Shown piece after piece: positions 41,268 to 50,085 of a stretch of DNA of 64,000 nucleotides (within the stretch, counting starts at the first letter, position 1; each line of letters begins with the position of its first letter). The stretch is taken from contig JAFYWB010000037.1 of assembly GCA_017549025.1 (NCBI GenBank), forward strand, positions 17,412 through 81,411, given 5' to 3'. The position numbers and the translations under genes are program-made. The stretch comes from Treponema sp. GTDB taxonomy: Bacteria > Spirochaetota > Spirochaetia > Treponematales > Treponemataceae. The notes below the pieces were generated by a model. The model was not told the DNA's origin, ran no database searches, and worked only from the letters and a program-made list of their open reading frames with translations.

Positions 41268-43628
41268 ATGAACAGACGATTAATCACTTCCGCCTTGCCC
41301 TATGTTAACAATGTTCCTCATTTGGGCAATTTGATTCAGGTTTTATCTGCAGATGTATTTGCACGTTTTTGTCGCAGTCGTGGCTATGATACCATGTATG
41401 TATGCGGTACCGACGAGTACGGAACTGCCACCGAGACCCGTGCCCTGGAAGAAAAAAAGACACCTCGAGAGCTTTGTGACTACTATCACGCCATCCACGC
41501 AGAAATCTACAAGTGGTTCGGCATAGATTTTGATTATTTTGGCCGCACCTCCACACCCCAGCAAACAGAAATTGTTCAGCAGCTCTTTTTGGACTTGGAC
41601 AAGCGGGGCTTTATCAAGGAGGACTCCATCCAGCAGCCCTATTGCCCCGACTGCCAGCGCTTTTTGGCAGACCGCTTTGTTCGAGGTACCTGTCCTCATT
41701 GTGGCTATGAGGATGCTCGTGGCGACCAGTGCGAAAGCTGTGGTAAATTGCTGGAGCCAGTGGAGCTGAAATCTCCTCGCTGTTCAACCTGCGGCACGGA
41801 GCCTGTTATCAAGGAAACCCGCCACCTGTACATCGATTTGCCTGGAATCCAGAAGGATTACGGCCCATGGATGGAAAAGGCCAGTGAGGAAGGACGCTGG
41901 GCTAAGAATGCGGTACAAATGACCCAGGCTTGGATTCGTGATGGCCTGCACCAGCGTGCCATTACCCGTGACCTTAAGTGGGGTATTCCTGTTCCTAAAG
42001 AAGGCTTTGAAGACAAGGTATTCTACGTGTGGTTTGATGCTCCCATCGGCTATATCTCCATTACCAAGGCTCTAGCAGATAAATTGACTGAAGAAGGAAA
42101 AACCTCCTTTGACTGGAAATCTTGGTGGCTTCCTGCAGAATCAAGTGAGGCCGCTGGAAAACCTCCTGTAGAGCTGTTCCAGTTTATTGGTAAGGACAAC
42201 ATTCCTTTCCACACTGTAATTTTCCCATCAACGCTCATTGGTTCTGGACGTGATTGGACAAAGCTCCACCACATGTCCAGCAGTGAGTACTTGAACTATG
42301 AGTCAGGAAAATTTTCCAAGTCCAAGGGAATCGGTGTGTTTGGTACCGATGCCCAGGAATCTGGAATCCCCGCCGATGCTTGGCGCTTCTATATCTTCTA
42401 CAATCGCCCCGAAAAGTCTGACACCCAGTTTATGTGGAAGGACTTCCAGGAAAAGTACAACGGAGAGCTTATTGGAAACCTGGGTAACTTGGTAAACAGA
42501 ACCCTTACCTTCGTTTCCCGCTATTTTGACGGAAAGGTGCCAGAAGGTCAGATTGACGAGGAATTGTGGCAGCAGGTAAAGGCTAGCGAAGAAAAAATCA
42601 CCAATCTTTTGGAGTGGGCAGAGCTAAAGGACGCATTCCGTGAAATTTTTGCCCTTTCATCCATTGCAAACAAGGCATTCCAGGACGGTGAGCCTTGGAA
42701 GACCCGCACCACGGAGCCAGAAAAGGCAGCTGCCCTCATCATGAACCTGTGCTATATCATCAAAGACTTGATGATTCTTGCCCATCCTTACATGCCTCAG
42801 TTTACCCAGCAGGTGATGTCTTACTTTGGCAAGAAGATTGCTAGTCCCCTGAACCACCGCCCTGCAGAGGAAGGAAGCCTCACCTGGAGTGACCTTGGAC
42901 AGTGCAATGGTTTGGAAACTGTCTGTGCCCCAGAAATCTACTTTAAGACCATGGACGACAAGACTATCGACTCTTATCGTCAGCGGTATGCTGGAAGTCA
43001 GGCAGATCGTGCTGCTCAGGAGCAAAATGGAGCCCAGAATAAAAATCAGGAGAAAAAGGCTGAAGGAAATAAAGCAAAGGAAAAGAAGGCAAAGGCTGCT
43101 CCCAAGGATCCAGAAAAGGCCAGTGATCCTGTTGCCCATTTTAACCAGCATATTGCCTTAAAAACAGCTCGAATCCAGAAGGTAGAAAAACATCCTGAGG
43201 CAGATAAATTGTATATCGAGACCCTAGATGATGGTTCTGGTAGTGAGCGGGTTATTCTGTCTGGACTGGTGCCCTATCTCACTGCGGACCAGCTTTTAGG
43301 AAAGACTGTCATTATTGCTGACAACCTAAAGCCCCGCAAAATGCGTGGAATCGAAAGCCGAGGAATGCTCCTTGCTGCAGACTACACCGATGCAGAGGGA
43401 AAGGAATGTGTTGAGGTCCTTGATTGTGGCTGGACTACTCCTGGAACTCCCATTGTATTGGAGGGAGCTGATCCTGCAGCTTGCAAGGATGTAGAAATCG
43501 ATGCAGACACCTTCTTTGCCGTAGACATTGCCGTTGTAAACAAGACCGTTACTATTGGTGGCGTTCCTCTTATGGCTGGTGGCAAGGTTATCACTACCCA
43601 GATGACCGTTAACGGTGAGGTTCACTAA
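41268..43628 (+). CDS. metG: Methionyl-tRNA synthetase
   Basis: MetRS charges initiator and elongator tRNA-Met. The 786-residue protein has the class I HIGH-type signature VPHLGN near residue 16 and the KFSKSKG (KMSKS) motif near 348. Two CxxC zinc knuckles lie in the connective peptide (CPDCQRF, CPHCGYE and CESCGK, CSTCGTE). A Lys/Ala/Glu-rich linker (about 590-620) leads to a C-terminal tRNA-binding domain of the EMAPII/Trbp111 type (KVEKHPEADKLYIE, MRGIESRGMLLA). The length is at the upper end for MetRS because of this appended domain and linker. Its promoter directly follows the GH57-like gene. Confidence 0.97.
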   Translation: MNRRLITSALPYVNNVPHLGNLIQVLSADVFARFCRSRGYDTMYVCGTDEYGTATETRALEEKKTPRELCDYYHAIHAEIYKWFGIDFDYFGRTSTPQQTEIVQQLFLDLDKRGFIKEDSIQQPYCPDCQRFLADRFVRGTCPHCGYEDARGDQCESCGKLLEPVELKSPRCSTCGTEPVIKETRHLYIDLPGIQKDYGPWMEKASEEGRWAKNAVQMTQAWIRDGLHQRAITRDLKWGIPVPKEGFEDKVFYVWFDAPIGYISITKALADKLTEEGKTSFDWKSWWLPAESSEAAGKPPVELFQFIGKDNIPFHTVIFPSTLIGSGRDWTKLHHMSSSEYLNYESGKFSKSKGIGVFGTDAQESGIPADAWRFYIFYNRPEKSDTQFMWKDFQEKYNGELIGNLGNLVNRTLTFVSRYFDGKVPEGQIDEELWQQVKASEEKITNLLEWAELKDAFREIFALSSIANKAFQDGEPWKTRTTEPEKAAALIMNLCYIIKDLMILAHPYMPQFTQQVMSYFGKKIASPLNHRPAEEGSLTWSDLGQCNGLETVCAPEIYFKTMDDKTIDSYRQRYAGSQADRAAQEQNGAQNKNQEKKAEGNKAKEKKAKAAPKDPEKASDPVAHFNQHIALKTARIQKVEKHPEADKLYIETLDDGSGSERVILSGLVPYLTADQLLGKTVIIADNLKPRKMRGIESRGMLLAADYTDAEGKECVEVLDCGWTTPGTPIVLEGADPAACKDVEIDADTFFAVDIAVVNKTVTIGGVPLMAGGKVITTQMTVNGEVH

Positions 43629-43633
43629 TTCCC

Positions 43634-44752
43634 ATGGAGCTGTATCGTTTGGCTCAGGAGCTTTCTGCAGAATTTTCTGGAGCAATTCCTGAGCCTACCC
43701 ATTTTTTGCAAACCGACTTTTGGGCTTCTTTCAAGGAGGCTCACGGTTGGAAGCATTTTCGTATCTACGGAACCTACAAGCCTGCAGACTATAGTTCCAG
43801 TTATGCTGGAGTAGAAACAGCCTGCTTTACCTGTTCTATCCTCACTAGAAGCTTTTCGCTCCCCGTGGTGGGTCACGTTTCCTTAGCTTATATCCCCATG
43901 GGAGTAGAGCTCGGGCAAACGCCTGAGATTATGGCTGAAAGCGTTGCCTACGGTAAATTTCTGTCTGATTTTTCATACAACCTTAGAGGATTTCTAGATA
44001 AGAAGACCCTGTGTCTTCGCTTTGACATTCCCATAGACCTCTATACTCTAGAGGATCGGATGTCCTATCGTAAGTCCATTTCCTGTAGCTTTGCTCCAGA
44101 TAATATTCAGCCACCAGATACCGTTCTGGTGGACTTGTCTGCAAGCTCAGAGGAAATGCTGGGTAGGATGAAAAGTAAGTGGCGCTACAATATTCGGCTG
44201 GCAGAAAAGAAAGGGGTACAGGTTCGTCGAGCTTCGGCTGAGGAAATTGATGTCTTCTATGACCTGTACAAGACAACCTCTCAGCGGGACGGCATTGCCA
44301 TTCACCACAAGGATTATTACAAGGATTTGTTGCAACGAGGAAAGGATAATCCTCATGCACAGGTAGACTTGTACATTGCTTCCTATGAGGATGAAGCTTT
44401 GGCAGCCATTATCACCTTGTTTGCCGGAAAAGAAGCGGTGTATTTGTATGGAGCTTCCTCCAACAATCACCGTAACCTTATGCCGGCCTATCTGTTGCAA
44501 TGGAAGGCTCTGGAGGCTGCCAAGGAAGCTGGGTGTCAGGTATACGACATGTATGGTATTCCACCTACAGATGATGAAGGGCACCCTATGCACGGCCTGT
44601 ATCGATTTAAAACTGGATTCGGTGGCACTATTGTTCATCGTCCTGGTAGCTTAGATATTCCATTAAGCTTTCTCTACAATTTCTACGTTTTAGGGGAGCG
44701 ATTGCGGAATTTCTGGTACAAGCGGGTAAAAAAGCTCTTGGCAGGTCGTTAG
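43634..44752 (+). CDS. FemAB-type aminoacyltransferase (GNAT fold)
   Basis: The 372-residue protein resembles the FemABX family, whose members transfer amino acids from aminoacyl-tRNA to lipid II or other acceptors. The key segment is MKSKWRYNIRLAEKKGV near residue 176, with LYIASYEDEALAAIITLFAGKEAVYLYGAS near 262-291 and the C-terminal DMYGIPP ... GLYRFKTGFGG. Its position between metG and trpS (aminoacyl-tRNA synthesis) fits a tRNA-dependent transferase. It could modify the peptidoglycan bridge, but the acceptor is unknown. There is no clear ribosome-binding site; the ATG is five bases after the metG stop, suggesting coupling. Confidence 0.85.
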   Translation: MELYRLAQELSAEFSGAIPEPTHFLQTDFWASFKEAHGWKHFRIYGTYKPADYSSSYAGVETACFTCSILTRSFSLPVVGHVSLAYIPMGVELGQTPEIMAESVAYGKFLSDFSYNLRGFLDKKTLCLRFDIPIDLYTLEDRMSYRKSISCSFAPDNIQPPDTVLVDLSASSEEMLGRMKSKWRYNIRLAEKKGVQVRRASAEEIDVFYDLYKTTSQRDGIAIHHKDYYKDLLQRGKDNPHAQVDLYIASYEDEALAAIITLFAGKEAVYLYGASSNNHRNLMPAYLLQWKALEAAKEAGCQVYDMYGIPPTDDEGHPMHGLYRFKTGFGGTIVHRPGSLDIPLSFLYNFYVLGERLRNFWYKRVKKLLAGR

Positions 44753-44797
44753 AAACTGTCTAATGATGTATAATTTTGTATAATTTTTGGAGGAAAT

Positions 44798-45898
44798 ATG
44801 AGTCAAGAAATTATGGACAAGGATAAAGCAGTAGATGCTGCCGGAACCTACGAGGTAGCTTTGGAGCGGAGCAAGAAGCTAGAGGCAGAGATTGCAGCCA
44901 ATCCTCAGAAGTTTAGGGTGCTTACTGGAGACCGACCCACTGGTCGCCTTCATATTGGCCATTATTTTGGTTCTCTGCAGAACCGTGTTCGCCTTTCCAA
45001 AATGGGAGTTCCCACCACAATTTTGATTGCAGACTATCAGGTGCTGACAGACCACGATGCCTTCAACGAAATTTCTCAGAATACAAAGCAGCTTGTTATC
45101 GACTATTTGGCCTGTGGCATTGAACCGAGCAAGGACGTCATCATCTATCCTCATAGCTATGTGCCAGAAGCAAACCAGCTGATGTTGCCCTTCCTGACCT
45201 TGATTTCCAATGCAGAGCTGGGAAGAAATCCCACGGTAAAGGAGGAGATTCAGGCTGCGGGCATTAAAAGTGTCAATGCGGGAATGTACACCTATCCTGT
45301 TCACCAGGCCTGCGATATCCTTTTCTGTAAAGCAAATGTAGTACCAGTGGGAAAGGATCAGCTGCCTCACCTGGAGATGACTCGTACCATAGCTCGCCGC
45401 TTTAACGAGAAGTTTTCCCCCAAAAAGCCTGTGTTCCCTGAGCCCCAGGCCCTGTTGAGCAAAACTCCTAGCATTCTTGGCTTGGACGGTAGCCAGAAAA
45501 TGAGTAAAAGCCGTGGAAATGCCATTATGCTGTCTGCCACTGAGGACGAAACTGCAGCCCTCATCAAAAAGGCTAAAACCGATGCTGACAGAAACATTAC
45601 CTATGACCCAGACAATCGTCCAGAAGTAGCAAACCTGTTGATGCTGATTTCTCTTTGTACTGGAGATGAGCCTCAGCAGATTGCAGAGCGTCTGGGTGAC
45701 GGTGGCGGTGGCGCCTTGAAAAAGCTTTTGACAGAGTCCTTGAATGAGACCCTTCGTCCCATTCGTAATCGTCGTGCTGAACTGGAAAAGGATCCAGAAT
45801 ACATCAGAAAGGTGCTGCTAGACGGTGTAGAAGCAGCCCAAGCCATGGCTCAAGCTACTTTGAAAGAAGTTCGTTCTGTAATGAACATGGAAATCTAA
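44798..45898 (+). CDS. trpS: Tryptophanyl-tRNA synthetase
   Basis: TrpRS activates tryptophan and charges tRNA-Trp. The 366-residue class I enzyme has TGDRPTGRLHIGHYFGSL near residues 43-60 (HIGH motif), SNAELGRNPTVKEE near 137, the QACDILFCKANVVPVGKDQ segment near 170, and the signature KMSKSRGN near 231. It carries an N-terminal extension of about 35 charged residues compared with minimal TrpRS. GGAGG precedes the ATG. Two TATAAT boxes (44769-44774 and 44779-44784) lie in the short gap after the FemAB gene, so it may have its own promoter, though I see no good -35. A terminator follows. Confidence 0.96.
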   Translation: MSQEIMDKDKAVDAAGTYEVALERSKKLEAEIAANPQKFRVLTGDRPTGRLHIGHYFGSLQNRVRLSKMGVPTTILIADYQVLTDHDAFNEISQNTKQLVIDYLACGIEPSKDVIIYPHSYVPEANQLMLPFLTLISNAELGRNPTVKEEIQAAGIKSVNAGMYTYPVHQACDILFCKANVVPVGKDQLPHLEMTRTIARRFNEKFSPKKPVFPEPQALLSKTPSILGLDGSQKMSKSRGNAIMLSATEDETAALIKKAKTDADRNITYDPDNRPEVANLLMLISLCTGDEPQQIAERLGDGGGGALKKLLTESLNETLRPIRNRRAELEKDPEYIRKVLLDGVEAAQAMAQATLKEVRSVMNMEI

Positions 45899-45906
45899 TT
45901 TTGATG

Positions 45907-45949
45907 AAACCCCTTTACTGCTTTTCCTGTAGGAAAGGGGTTTTTGTTT
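45907..45949 (+). terminator. Rho-independent terminator after trpS
   Basis: AAACCCCTTT (45907-45916) and AAAGGGGTTT (45934-45943) form a perfect ten-base stem, followed by TTTTTGTTT on the + strand. The stop codon of the convergent SPFH-like gene (45915-45917) falls inside the left arm, so the element probably serves both directions, more efficiently for trpS. Confidence 0.9.
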
Positions 45950-46754
45950 CAGAAGCTGTCTCTCCCACCAAAAAATCCAAGGTAGTCGTTACATCTCCTG
46001 CAACCATAAATTCTACAAGGGCAGGATATTTGGTAAGAATTTCTCCCAGGTTTACCAATGCGGTAAAATTATTGTTTTCAGTAATTTCTTGAGAGCCAGT
46101 TCCCTCGATGATGCTATTGAGATAGGCATTTTTTGCGGTAAGATAAAGACTGGCATCAGGCATCTTTACGTTGCGGATATCGGTGGAAACAATTTCCAAC
46201 CAAGGAGCTCTTTCTGTGAATGCTGTTGCTTCCACCAGCTCTTGGGTGGTTACTGTCTGAATTCTGAGACCAGTGGTGTCATTTTGTGTTTCTTCCAGCA
46301 AATATGCGGTAACGGCCACATTAAACTGATGGATTTCATCACGAATCAGCTTTTCCAGAGCCTCTTGGTCCTGAAGATTATGCTGTTCCACCAAGGGAAT
46401 CAAATCTTGGGGTTGGATTTTTCCTGTGCTTTCCACGGTGATGGTGTAGGTGAAGTCTGGATTTCCCTCCAGCTTGGTGGCATACAGTTGGGCGGAAGGC
46501 AACGAGGAGCTGAAGGTGTCTGTTTGGCCAACTGGATCAAGGGAAAAGAGTCGTAGCTGGGTATTGGTGGGCAAAAGTCGTTCCCAACGCCAAAGGAATT
46601 TTCCAGAGTGAATAAGCTCTGGATATACGCCACTTGTTTTTGACAGCATGAGACCATAATTGCCGATAGGAACATCGAACTGAACCCAACCAAGGTAAAA
46701 GACTGCAGCACCAAAAAGAATCAGTATAATCAAGGATACAAGGGCTTTTTTCAT
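45915..46754 (-). CDS. SPFH/Band 7-like membrane-anchored protein
   Basis: The 279-residue product has an N-terminal membrane segment (about residues 3-22) and then a domain whose VPIGNYGLMLSKTSGV and GKFLWRWERLLP resemble the start of the SPFH (stomatin/prohibitin/flotillin/HflK) domain, followed by a helical stretch near residues 130-210. SPFH proteins form large membrane assemblies that control proteases or membrane order. The assignment is by pattern only and moderate. It is convergent with trpS and divergent from the small membrane protein at 46878. I see no partner gene such as ftsH or nfeD in the window. Confidence 0.65.
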   Translation of the reverse strand: MKKALVSLIILILFGAAVFYLGWVQFDVPIGNYGLMLSKTSGVYPELIHSGKFLWRWERLLPTNTQLRLFSLDPVGQTDTFSSSLPSAQLYATKLEGNPDFTYTITVESTGKIQPQDLIPLVEQHNLQDQEALEKLIRDEIHQFNVAVTAYLLEETQNDTTGLRIQTVTTQELVEATAFTERAPWLEIVSTDIRNVKMPDASLYLTAKNAYLNSIIEGTGSQEITENNNFTALVNLGEILTKYPALVEFMVAGDVTTTLDFLVGETASETKTPFLQEKQ

Positions 46755-46807
46755 TCCGCAAGAACCGCCTCAAAGATAAGTAAAAGCACTAAAAAATCAC
46801 GCCAAAA

Positions 46808-46837
46808 TTGACGAAGCATAGCCGTTGTGCTTATACT
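46808..46837 (+). promoter_or_regulatory. Sigma70-type promoter upstream of the small membrane protein
   Basis: TTGACG (46808-46813), an 18-base spacer and TATACT (46832-46837). The predicted leader is about 35 bases and reaches an AAGG site before the ATG at 46878. Confidence 0.6.
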
Positions 46838-46877
46838 ATATTATACCTAGGAAGGGGTTTTGACTGCAAGGTTTCGT

Positions 46878-47240
46878 ATGGAAAAAAAAGAGAAAAAAGC
46901 AAAGACACCGCATTATCGCCATCCCCTGTTTCAACTCACCAACAGAGCCCTAGTATTTTTTAGCCTTTTTGTGGTTGTGGCCCTATTTTTTTACGTAACT
47001 GGTAGCATAAACCAATTTTTGGATTCAAGCCTTCTGTTTATTTTAAACATTCTTCAGATTGCCTCCATCATCACCCTTATTCTGTGTGTTTTTTCCTTTG
47101 TCCAGATAATTGTTTTTTCAATTCATTATCGGGATGCATCTCATTTGTGGCATTTGCTGCATGTTTTCTTTTCTGTTCTTGTGTCCATAATCGGATTTGT
47201 ATTCTCTGGTGTTATAACGGTGCTTTCCGCTGGAATGTAG
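46878..47240 (+). CDS. Unknown small membrane protein
   Basis: The 120-residue product has a very basic N-terminus (MEKKEKKAKTPHYR) and three or four hydrophobic segments: about residues 24-43, 50-77 and 88-115. No family is recognised. ATG 46878 (AAGG six bases upstream) is preferred to an in-frame TTG at 46860. The 99-base gap to aroH contains a separate promoter, so the two are probably not one unit. Confidence 0.65.
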   Translation: MEKKEKKAKTPHYRHPLFQLTNRALVFFSLFVVVALFFYVTGSINQFLDSSLLFILNILQIASIITLILCVFSFVQIIVFSIHYRDASHLWHLLHVFFSVLVSIIGFVFSGVITVLSAGM

Positions 47241-47301
47241 GCTCTTTTGCGGTGTACTGCATGTACTGTTAGGTGCTTGGTTAGTACTAGTTCTTAAAGG
47301 C

Positions 47302-47330
47302 TTGACAGAAAATCACTCCCCATTTATCAT
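47302..47330 (+). promoter_or_regulatory. Sigma70-type promoter of aroH-glgA, leaderless geometry
   Basis: Perfect TTGACA (47302-47307), a 17-base spacer and TATCAT (47325-47330). Transcription should begin near 47337, two to four bases before the aroH ATG at 47340. No usable Shine-Dalgarno sequence remains in such a transcript. Confidence 0.78.
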
Positions 47331-47339
47331 TTACAGGTT

Positions 47340-47744
47340 ATGGCTAAACGATTGTACGGAATCCGTGGCGCTGTGTGTTGCGGAAATACTGTAGATGAAA
47401 TTCAACATGCAGTGTCTGATATGTGCTCTCGGCTTTTTTGCGAGAATGGATTGCAGGGAGAGGATTTTGTATCCCTTCATTTTACCATGACTGGTGATCT
47501 GGATGCCTTGAATCCAGCAGCAGCCCTCCGTCGCAGTGCTTGCGGAGATCTCGTTAAGGCTGCAGCACTTTTCTGTAGTGCAGAGGCTCCAGTGCAGGGT
47601 GGCTTGCCCCGCACCATTCGCCTTTTGGTTACCGCCTACATGGAAGAAGGGAGCCAGCCTGTTCATGTATATACTGGCGGGGCAGAGGTGCTTCGTCCCG
47701 ATTTTGTCAAAGCTCGTTCTTCTTCCCATCAGGTTTCACAATGA
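47340..47744 (+). CDS. aroH: Chorismate mutase, AroH type
   Basis: Chorismate mutase converts chorismate to prephenate, the branch point to phenylalanine and tyrosine. The 134-residue protein matches the monofunctional AroH (Bacillus subtilis type) trimeric family: LYGIRGAV at residues 5-12 (family RGIRGA with catalytic Arg), the PAAALRRSA segment near 60, GGLPRTIRLLV near 87, and HVYTGGAEVLRPDF near 108, including the conserved VLRPD. AroH-type mutases are less common than the AroQ type. It overlaps glgA (ATGA) and appears to be expressed from a leaderless promoter. Confidence 0.9.
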   Translation: MAKRLYGIRGAVCCGNTVDEIQHAVSDMCSRLFCENGLQGEDFVSLHFTMTGDLDALNPAAALRRSACGDLVKAAALFCSAEAPVQGGLPRTIRLLVTAYMEEGSQPVHVYTGGAEVLRPDFVKARSSSHQVSQ

Positions 47745-49327
47745 GTTCACGTTCCCCAAAAAAGGTTTGGCTGGTTAGCCGTGAATATGCTGGAATTGCA
47801 GAAGCTGGTGGTGTAAAGAACGTGGCCTGCTCCCTTTGCGAGGGCTTGGCCAGCAAGGGGTTAGATGTTACCCTGATGATTCCTCGCTACGGCTGCACTG
47901 ATTTTGTTTTAACCACAGGCTACACTCCCAATGTCATTCCTCCTCAGCATATTTATGTAGACGGTAGAGATTGCGTGGTATCCTTCGATAAAGCCCATGT
48001 GGGAAAGGTGGAGGTTATCTTTATCATCCACCAAATCTACAGCGAAAAAACTGGTGTCTACACCTACACTCTGGCAGATGAACGGCGGAACAGCAGTCAT
48101 GTTAGAGGGACTGGCTTTCATGACGCCCTTATGATGGATGTGCTGTTCCAGAAGGCGGTGCTGGTGTATGGAATGGTTTCCAAGGCTCTTCCCCAGATTA
48201 TTCACTGTCAGGATGCAGCCACCGCCATGATTCCCGCCATGGCCCGTTGTGTAGATGAGTTTAGAGAAAGCTATAGTCCCGTAAAATTTGCCGTGACGGT
48301 GCATAATGCTGGTCCTGGCTACCATCACGAATTTCACAGTCTGGAGGAAGCTGTTTCCTACACTGGAATCCCCAGCTCTCATTTAATCGATTGTATGAAT
48401 GGCGGATCGGTGGAGCCCTTCTTGGCTGCTGGTCACTTTGCTGCCCTCACTACTGTATCTCCCTGGTATGCCCAAGAATTGCTGGATCCAGATAACAAGG
48501 ATACTATGGGGCTTTCTCAGCTTTTCATTGGCAAAGGATATTCCATTACCGGTATTACCAACGGCATTGATTGCTATCGCTACGATCCTTCCAGCAAGCA
48601 TTCTTCCTTGCTGCCCTTTGCTTTTTCACCTGAAAAGGGGATTTTGGAAGGAAAATACAAAAACCGTCGGTACTTTATCCAGAATTATGCCTCTGCTTCT
48701 AGCAAAATGCTGTCTAGTGAATTTATCCGTTCAGGAAGTATTTCTGACAGCGACATTGAAGGCAAACGGGGAAAACGAGCTGTTTATTTTTGCTATCACG
48801 GACGGATTGCTAGCCAGAAGGGTATTGACGTGCTTGCCGATGCTGCCGCCATGCTTTTATCTGCCCGCAAGGATGTTCGCTTTCTGTTGGTAGGTCAGGG
48901 GGAATCTGTACTGGAAAATAAGCTGTCCCAGCTTGCCATGAATTTTCCTGGTAAATGTGTTTACCTCCAAGGCTACGACCGAGCTGTTTCTCGACTATCC
49001 ACTGCGGCGGCAGATTTTATCGTGCTGCCCAGTAAGTTTGAGCCCTGTGGTTTGGAGGATTTTATCGCCCAGCTGTATGGAACTATTCCGGTAGCTCATG
49101 CCACTGGCGGTCTTAAAAAGATTATTGACGGAAAGACAGGTTTTCTCTATGAGGAAAACTCTGGGGAAAATTTGTTCCGGGTGTTGAATGAACTGGCAGA
49201 TTTGGCTCGTTCAGATTTTTCCAAGCTGGGCAAGATAATTGCCTGTGGGGCAGAGTCTGTTCAGAAAAAATATGACTGGACCTCGGTTATCCGGGACAAA
49301 TATTTGCCCTTTTATCGCGAACTATAA
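47741..49327 (+). CDS. glgA: Glycogen synthase, GT5 family
   Basis: GlgA transfers glucose from ADP-glucose (or UDP-glucose) to the growing alpha-1,4-glucan. The 528-residue protein has the N-terminal donor-binding segment SREYAGIAEAGGVKNV (family KxGGL region, here EAGGV), ITGITNGIDCYRYDP near residue 268, a GT-B C-terminal domain with GRIASQKGIDVL near 350, and VLPSKFEPCGLEDFIAQLYGTIPVAHATGGLK near 430-460, where Glu and Gly residues bind the sugar nucleotide. Its coupling to aroH is metabolically odd and may reflect only shared transcription. A tRNA unit with its own promoter follows. Confidence 0.93.
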   Translation: MSSRSPKKVWLVSREYAGIAEAGGVKNVACSLCEGLASKGLDVTLMIPRYGCTDFVLTTGYTPNVIPPQHIYVDGRDCVVSFDKAHVGKVEVIFIIHQIYSEKTGVYTYTLADERRNSSHVRGTGFHDALMMDVLFQKAVLVYGMVSKALPQIIHCQDAATAMIPAMARCVDEFRESYSPVKFAVTVHNAGPGYHHEFHSLEEAVSYTGIPSSHLIDCMNGGSVEPFLAAGHFAALTTVSPWYAQELLDPDNKDTMGLSQLFIGKGYSITGITNGIDCYRYDPSSKHSSLLPFAFSPEKGILEGKYKNRRYFIQNYASASSKMLSSEFIRSGSISDSDIEGKRGKRAVYFCYHGRIASQKGIDVLADAAAMLLSARKDVRFLLVGQGESVLENKLSQLAMNFPGKCVYLQGYDRAVSRLSTAAADFIVLPSKFEPCGLEDFIAQLYGTIPVAHATGGLKKIIDGKTGFLYEENSGENLFRVLNELADLARSDFSKLGKIIACGAESVQKKYDWTSVIRDKYLPFYREL

Positions 49328-49363
49328 TTTTTAAAATTTTTTGAAAAAAAATTAAAATATGTA

Positions 49364-49392
49364 TTGACACTTTTTTGTGTTTGGTATATATT
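49364..49392 (+). promoter_or_regulatory. Strong promoter of the tRNA-Thr/tRNA-Tyr unit
   Basis: Perfect TTGACA (49364-49369), a 17-base spacer and TATATT (49387-49392). An AT-rich stretch upstream (about 49323-49360) resembles an UP element, as common for stable-RNA promoters. Transcription should start about ten bases before tRNA-Thr. Confidence 0.85.
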
Positions 49393-49409
49393 CATCTACG
49401 TTCGCAACT

Positions 49410-49483
49410 GCCAATTTAGCTCAGCTGGCCAGAGCACGTGATTTGTAATCTCGGGGTCCAGGGTTCGAATCCCTGAGTTGGCT
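49410..49483 (+). tRNA. tRNA-Thr (anticodon TGT)
   Basis: All arms fold: acceptor GCCAATT/AGTTGGC, D arm GCTC/GAGC, anticodon loop TTTGTAA with TGT, variable GGGTC, T arm CAGGG-TTCGAAT-CCCTG. The middle pair of the anticodon stem (CGTGA/TCTCG) is a T-T mismatch. The CCA end is not encoded. Confidence 0.93.
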
Positions 49484-49492
49484 TAAGTGAAT

Positions 49493-49574
49493 GGGGAGGT
49501 TCCCGAGCGGTCAAAGGGGGCAGACTGTAAATCTGTTGGCTCCGCCTTCGAAGGTTCGAATCCTTCTCTCCCCA
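49493..49574 (+). tRNA. tRNA-Tyr (anticodon GTA)
   Basis: An 82-base class II tRNA with a long variable arm: acceptor GGGGAGG/CTCTCCCC region, anticodon stem CAGA/TCTG around ACTGTAAA with GTA, T arm with GGTTCGAATCC. CCA is not encoded. Nine bases separate it from tRNA-Thr. It is a natural substrate of Tgt encoded at 15642. Confidence 0.95.
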
Positions 49575-49580
49575 CTTTAG

Positions 49581-49613
49581 GGCGTTGAACGATAAGTTCA
49601 ACGCCTTTTTTTT
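49581..49613 (+). terminator. Rho-independent terminator after the tRNA pair
   Basis: GGCGTTGAAC (49581-49590), a GATAA loop and GTTCAACGCC (49596-49605) form a perfect ten-base stem followed by eight T residues. Confidence 0.95.
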
Positions 49614-49636
49614 ATTCTATTGTTTCGGAGTATGGC

Positions 49637-50083
49637 GTGGCTCGTTGGTATTCCTCTGATGGACTTCAATTTTCCTGCACTCAATGTTCTCATTGTTGTC
49701 GTCATGAACCTGGTTTTGTGTATCTATCTCAAAAGGATTTGACAAATCTCTGTCTATACTTTAACCTAGAAGAACAGCAATTTATTAAACAGTACTGTCG
49801 TTGGGTTCCTTATTACGACGGCAATGAAGTCCTTTGTCTTCTGGAAAAAGAAAATAACGATTGTATCTTTTGGGATTCTGGCTGTGCTGCTTACGGGGCT
49901 CGTCCTGTGCAATGTTCAACCTATCCCTTTTGGTCCTATATCGTCAAAAGTCCCGAAGCTTGGAGCCAGGAGGCAGAGGAATGCCCTGGAATAAATCGTG
50001 GTCAGATGCACTCTGGTTCCGAGATAGAAGAAGCAGTGCGATGTTATGAGGAAAATGAACCCATTAGGAGACAGGAGGGATAA
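49637..50083 (+). CDS. YkgJ-type cysteine-cluster protein
   Basis: The 148-residue protein has the pattern of the YkgJ/CxxCxxCC family, small proteins with a conserved set of cysteines that probably bind zinc or an Fe-S cluster: CTQCSHCCRHEPG near residue 14, CIFWDSGCAAYGARPVQCSTYPF near 76-98, and ECPG near 115. The start is GTG at 49637, with GGAG six bases upstream; the overlapping ATG at 49632 is out of frame. It is two bases before the next gene. Function of the family is not known in detail. Confidence 0.88.
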   Translation: MARWYSSDGLQFSCTQCSHCCRHEPGFVYLSQKDLTNLCLYFNLEEQQFIKQYCRWVPYYDGNEVLCLLEKENNDCIFWDSGCAAYGARPVQCSTYPFWSYIVKSPEAWSQEAEECPGINRGQMHSGSEIEEAVRCYEENEPIRRQEG

Positions 50084-50085
50084 TT

